Below the pieces are notes generated by a model. It was given only the letters and a program-made list of their open reading frames with translations. It was not told where the DNA came from and ran no database searches. From positions 1 to 8,599 of the forward strand of contig PWPN01000074.1 of NCBI GenBank assembly GCA_003557125.1: a stretch of DNA of 8,599 nucleotides. The letters run 5' to 3'. This DNA is from Phycisphaerae bacterium. Lineage in GTDB: Bacteria > Planctomycetota > Phycisphaerae > UBA1845 > PWPN01. Shown piece after piece: positions 6,265 to 8,599 of this stretch (position 1 is its first letter; the number at the start of each line of letters is the position of its first letter). A program made the translations under genes and the position numbers.

Positions 6265-6466
6265 CGTAATGCGACGGTTGTGTGAGTCGATTTTCCTACC
6301 CACCCTCGGACGACTCCCCTTGCCGGATGGGCCCGTGTGCACGCGCTCTTGACCGCATTCGGTCCATGGGCGAAGATGAATTTTGTACGCGAGCGGACCG
6401 ATGAGCTTCACTAGATCGAGTACGGCCGGTTGATCGGTATCACGAGACAATGAGGTCGGGATCGGT

Positions 6467-7981
6467 ATGAGCCACAACCCCAACGACCCGCTGGAAATCC
6501 CCCCGCCTCCGCACATGCCGGGTGAGGCAAGTGGGAGCGAGCCGGGTAACCAAACGCCTTGCGATGCGAGCTCGACGCAAGGGGTGCCTGCAGACGCGGA
6601 CCCGTCGGCCCGCGAAAACGCCCCCAGCGCGCCGACCTCGCTCCAGGAAGGCTCGACGCAGCGCGGCCAAGTCGTCGAGGTGGGGCCGGAAAGGGTCGTC
6701 CTCGTTCTTCCCGGTGACATCCGCGGCACGTTGCCGCTTCTCGAATTCGCCGGCCACCCTACCCCGCGGGAAGGCGATGACGTTTCGGTCATCGTCGAAA
6801 AATACGACCCGACAACGGGCGAAGTGGCGATCAGTAAACGGCATGCCGACGAACAGGTCTTCTGGCAGTCGGTTCAGCCCGGCGACCTCCTCGAGGGTGT
6901 CGTTACCGGCATGAACAAAGGAGGACTCGACGTCGATCTCGGCGGCGCGAAAGCCTTCCTGCCGACCTCGCAGGTCGACGTGCGCCGGGTCAAGGACATC
7001 TCGGTATTCATCGGCCAGCACCTGCAGTGCGTCGTGACCCAGGTCGACCGTACGACCAAGGATCTCGTCGTCAGTCGGCGAAAAGCGATTCACCATGAAC
7101 GCAAACAGAAGCGACGCGAGGTCGTCGACGCGCTTTCCGAAGGGCAGGTCCTGACCGGTAAAGTCTCCAATCTGACCGACTACGGCGCGTTCGTCGATCT
7201 CGACGGCGCCGATGGGCTCATTCACGTGACCGACCTGAGCTGGGCGCATGTCCGACACCCTTCGGAAGTGCTCACCGAAGGCCAGGAGGTCCAGGTCCAG
7301 GTTCTCAAGGTGGATCGCACGAAGGGCAAGATCTCGCTCGGTCTCAAGCAACTGACGCCGGACCCGTGGGAGGGCATCGAAACGCGTTACCCCGTGGGGA
7401 CGCGGGTGCAGACCCAGGCGGCGCGCGTTGTCGATTTCGGCCTTTTTCTGGAACTGGAAAAGGGCGTCGATGCCCTGCTTCCGATCAGCGAGCTGAGTTG
7501 GTCGCATCGAATCCGACATCCCTCGGAAGTCGTCAAGCCGGGCGACATGATCGAGGCGGTCGTCCTTTCGGTCGAGCCGGATAAGCACCGGATCTCGGTC
7601 AGTCGGAAACAGCTCGAACCGGACCCCTGGACGACGGTCGAGCAGAACTTCCATCTTCACGATACCGTCAAGGGCAAGGTCGCCAAAATCGCCGACTTCG
7701 GCGCCTTCGTCGAGCTCGCGCCGGGGCTGGAGGGGCTCGTCCACATCTCCGAGCTTTCCCGGGACCGCGTCAAATCCGTCGAGGACGTCGTCAAGGAAGG
7801 CCAGGAGGTCGAGGTCCGCATCCTGAAGATCGATACCTCCGCCCAGCGTATCTCGCTTTCAATGAGGCCTGCCGCACCAGCGCCTTCACCCGAACGCGGA
7901 CGCGCCGCCAAACGCGGGGATGACTCCAAGAAGCGTAAGCGACCGCTCCGTGGGGGACTGAGCTCCCATTTCGAATGGTAG
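6467..7981 (+). CDS. rpsA: Ribosomal protein S1, five S1 domains
   Basis: S1 binds mRNA and docks it on the 30S subunit during translation initiation. This protein has 504 residues. An acidic, Pro-rich stretch of about 60 residues comes first. Five OB-fold S1 domains follow at about 66-126, 139-206, 226-296, 309-382 and 398-467. The first is divergent (GQVVEVGPERVVLVLPGD), as is domain 1 of E. coli S1. Domain 2 has KGGLDVDLGGAKAFLPTSQVDVR, closely like E. coli domain 2. Domains 3-5 carry the RNA-binding pattern (DYGAFVDLDGADGLIHVTDLSW, and DFGAFVELAPGLEGLVHISEL in the last). The protein therefore corresponds to E. coli domains 1-5 without the sixth. The tail (about 475-500) is basic, with KKRKRPLRGG. 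The last four residues HFEW and the TAG stop come from the first copy of a 23-base tandem repeat. Start: ATG at 6467, with GAGG 11 bases or GGGA 5 bases upstream. It faces a convergent gene downstream. Confidence 0.93.
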   Translation: MSHNPNDPLEIPPPPHMPGEASGSEPGNQTPCDASSTQGVPADADPSARENAPSAPTSLQEGSTQRGQVVEVGPERVVLVLPGDIRGTLPLLEFAGHPTPREGDDVSVIVEKYDPTTGEVAISKRHADEQVFWQSVQPGDLLEGVVTGMNKGGLDVDLGGAKAFLPTSQVDVRRVKDISVFIGQHLQCVVTQVDRTTKDLVVSRRKAIHHERKQKRREVVDALSEGQVLTGKVSNLTDYGAFVDLDGADGLIHVTDLSWAHVRHPSEVLTEGQEVQVQVLKVDRTKGKISLGLKQLTPDPWEGIETRYPVGTRVQTQAARVVDFGLFLELEKGVDALLPISELSWSHRIRHPSEVVKPGDMIEAVVLSVEPDKHRISVSRKQLEPDPWTTVEQNFHLHDTVKGKVAKIADFGAFVELAPGLEGLVHISELSRDRVKSVEDVVKEGQEVEVRILKIDTSAQRISLSMRPAAPAPSPERGRAAKRGDDSKKRKRPLRGGLSSHFEW

Positions 7982-8035
7982 GCCGCTGGCATTTCGAATG
8001 GCAGGCCGCTGGCATTTCGAATGGTAGGCCGCTGG
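7967..8035. repeat. Three tandem 23-base repeats overlapping the rpsA stop
   Basis: Three abutting 23-base units (7967-7989, 7990-8012, 8013-8035) each read CATTTCGAATGG, then TA or CA, then GGCCGCTGG. Units 1 and 3 are identical; unit 2 has C instead of T at its 13th base. Each unit contains the palindromic core CATT-TCG-AATG. Unit 1 encodes the S1 C-terminus (His-Phe-Glu-Trp) and the TAG stop. The unit length is not a multiple of three, so the repeats do not extend the protein in register. Confidence 0.9.
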
Positions 8036-8037
8036 GC

Positions 8038-8074
8038 CGGGGGCGTGACAAACGACGCGTAACCGGTGCCCCCG
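8038..8074. terminator. Inverted repeat after rpsA, possible terminator
   Basis: CGGGGGC (8038-8044) and GCCCCCG (8068-8074) form a perfect 7-base stem around a 23-base loop, just after the tandem repeats. No U-tract follows. It could end the rpsA transcript, or that of the convergent gene from the other side. The remaining sequence up to 8191 shows only a weak ACAAC/GTTGT repeat at 8155-8171. Confidence 0.35.
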
Positions 8075-8191
8075 CGTTGCGCGTGTCGGCGCCGTCCCGG
8101 AAAGTCGTTCCACCTGAGAGCACGGGTTGAACCATCGCCGCATCCGCCGCACTGACAACGACGCGAGTTGTTTGAGCGGGCGCGAAGGCGA

Positions 8192-8599
8192 TCAGTCCGC
8201 CTTTTTCGGCTCGGCGCCTTTCAGCTCGAACCCCTTCTTCTGGCAAATGGCTGCGACAACGTCGTCGAAGCGTTCGATTGCATAGCTATCGAGGCGCACA
8301 GCCTCCTCGCCCTCGGGGCCGCGACAGCGGAGCGTCACCCAGCCTTTTTCCTTGAGCTGGCTGCTGTCGAGGGATTCCATCGCGTCCCAACCGATCATTC
8401 GCCCACCGATCGTCAGACCGTCCTCATCGACGACGACGGTCGTCCCTCGGACACGAATGAAATGCACGAATATAACCACGCTCAGCAAGGCCAACACAAG
8501 TGCCAGGATCCTCTGGTTGCGGATATCGCTCTCGGAGTGTCGTGCCCCGACTTCGAAACGATCCGCCCGCACGACGCGATCGTCAACGATCTCGAACGA
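8192..8599 (-). CDS. Membrane protein with PH-like domain (5' end outside window)
   Basis: The minus-strand frame ends at TGA (8192-8194) and is open to the window edge, where it reads SFEIVDDRVVRADRFEVG. The true start is therefore probably beyond 8599. A GTG at 8572 is a possible internal start giving 126 residues. Numbered from that GTG, a single membrane segment lies at about 22-39 (ILALVLALLSVVIFVHFI). A domain at about 43-114 follows, with the run TTVVVDEDGLTIGGRMIGW, a WVTLRCR strand and an ending helix (FDDVVAAICQKK). This strand-rich layout with a final helix resembles bacterial PH (bPH/DUF304-like) domains, which occur behind membrane anchors in many planctomycete hypothetical proteins. 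The protein ends with a short Lys-rich tail (KGAEPKKAD). No catalytic motif is visible. The function is unknown and the domain call is tentative. It is convergent with rpsA. Confidence 0.7.
   Translation of the reverse strand, partial: SFEIVDDRVVRADRFEVGARHSESDIRNQRILALVLALLSVVIFVHFIRVRGTTVVVDEDGLTIGGRMIGWDAMESLDSSQLKEKGWVTLRCRGPEGEEAVRLDSYAIERFDDVVAAICQKKGFELKGAEPKKAD

Larger units (their letters stand above)
6130..6466. other. Intergenic region ppdK to rpsA, probable structured leader
   Basis: This 337-base gap has no gene that I can support. It contains the tandem repeat at 6159-6178, two hairpins (6190-6227, 6243-6264), a poor promoter candidate (TTGACC 6349-6354, GAAGAT 6372-6377, 17-base spacing) and complementary segments at 6202-6211, 6356-6365 and 6395-6401. 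A 9-base direct repeat GATCGGTAT (6432-6440 and 6460-6468) runs into the start codon of rpsA. GAGG at 6452-6455 or GGGA at 6458-6461 may act as the ribosome binding site. Confidence 0.4.

Noticed and set aside
6440..7744. A 434-residue antisense open frame opposite rpsA
   Set aside because: It is a shadow of the S1 gene. The composition is the same kind as that of the other antisense frame and no domain is recognisable.
7967..8035. The tandem repeats as a CRISPR array
   Set aside because: The units abut directly without spacers and there are no cas genes in the window.
7791..8246. Minus-strand frames across the end of rpsA and the tandem repeats
   Set aside because: Their repeated peptide HSKCQRP only reflects the 23-base DNA repeats. 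They overlap rpsA and the PH-like gene in other frames.

Overview
The window looks like a piece of a GC-rich bacterial chromosome, most likely from the Planctomycetota (Phycisphaerae-like). The main clue is the small membrane protein at 1237-1632. Its zinc ribbon (CGRCGYEL...CPRCG) is a very common planctomycete domain style. Lys/Ala-rich protein tails and high GC in the core genes fit too. This assignment is inferred from motifs only.

Layout. On the minus strand at the left edge is a 3'-truncated N-acetyl sugar amidotransferase gene (WbpG type; stop lies outside the window). It has a good Shine-Dalgarno sequence and its own sigma70-like promoter. Upstream of it, on the same strand, is the zinc-ribbon membrane protein. 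A divergent intergenic region leads to three plus-strand genes: a Mn-type superoxide dismutase with an N-terminal twin-arginine-like leader (1921-2769), pyruvate phosphate dikinase (3238-6129) and a five-domain ribosomal protein S1 (6467-7981). At the right edge, on the minus strand and convergent with S1, is the 3' part of a one-TM protein with a PH-like domain; its start is outside the window.

The plus-strand genes are separated by long gaps (468 and 337 bases) that hold strong inverted repeats, so they are probably separate transcription units rather than an operon. SOD handles oxidative stress, PPDK interconverts pyruvate and PEP, and S1 serves translation initiation. I see no shared pathway.

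No mobile element, CRISPR array, tRNA or rRNA gene is visible, and I found no convincing new multi-gene system. The most interesting signals are: (1) one SOD reading frame with an export-type leader and a strong internal ribosome binding site that would give a cytoplasmic form; (2) a histone-H1-like Lys/Ala tail on PPDK; (3) three tandem 23-bp repeats, the first of which encodes the last residues and the stop codon of S1; (4) a structured S1 leader whose hairpin loop has a perfect 10-nt complement about 150 nt downstream; (5) a lower-GC sugar amidotransferase gene, which suggests that the left edge borders a surface-polysaccharide cluster.
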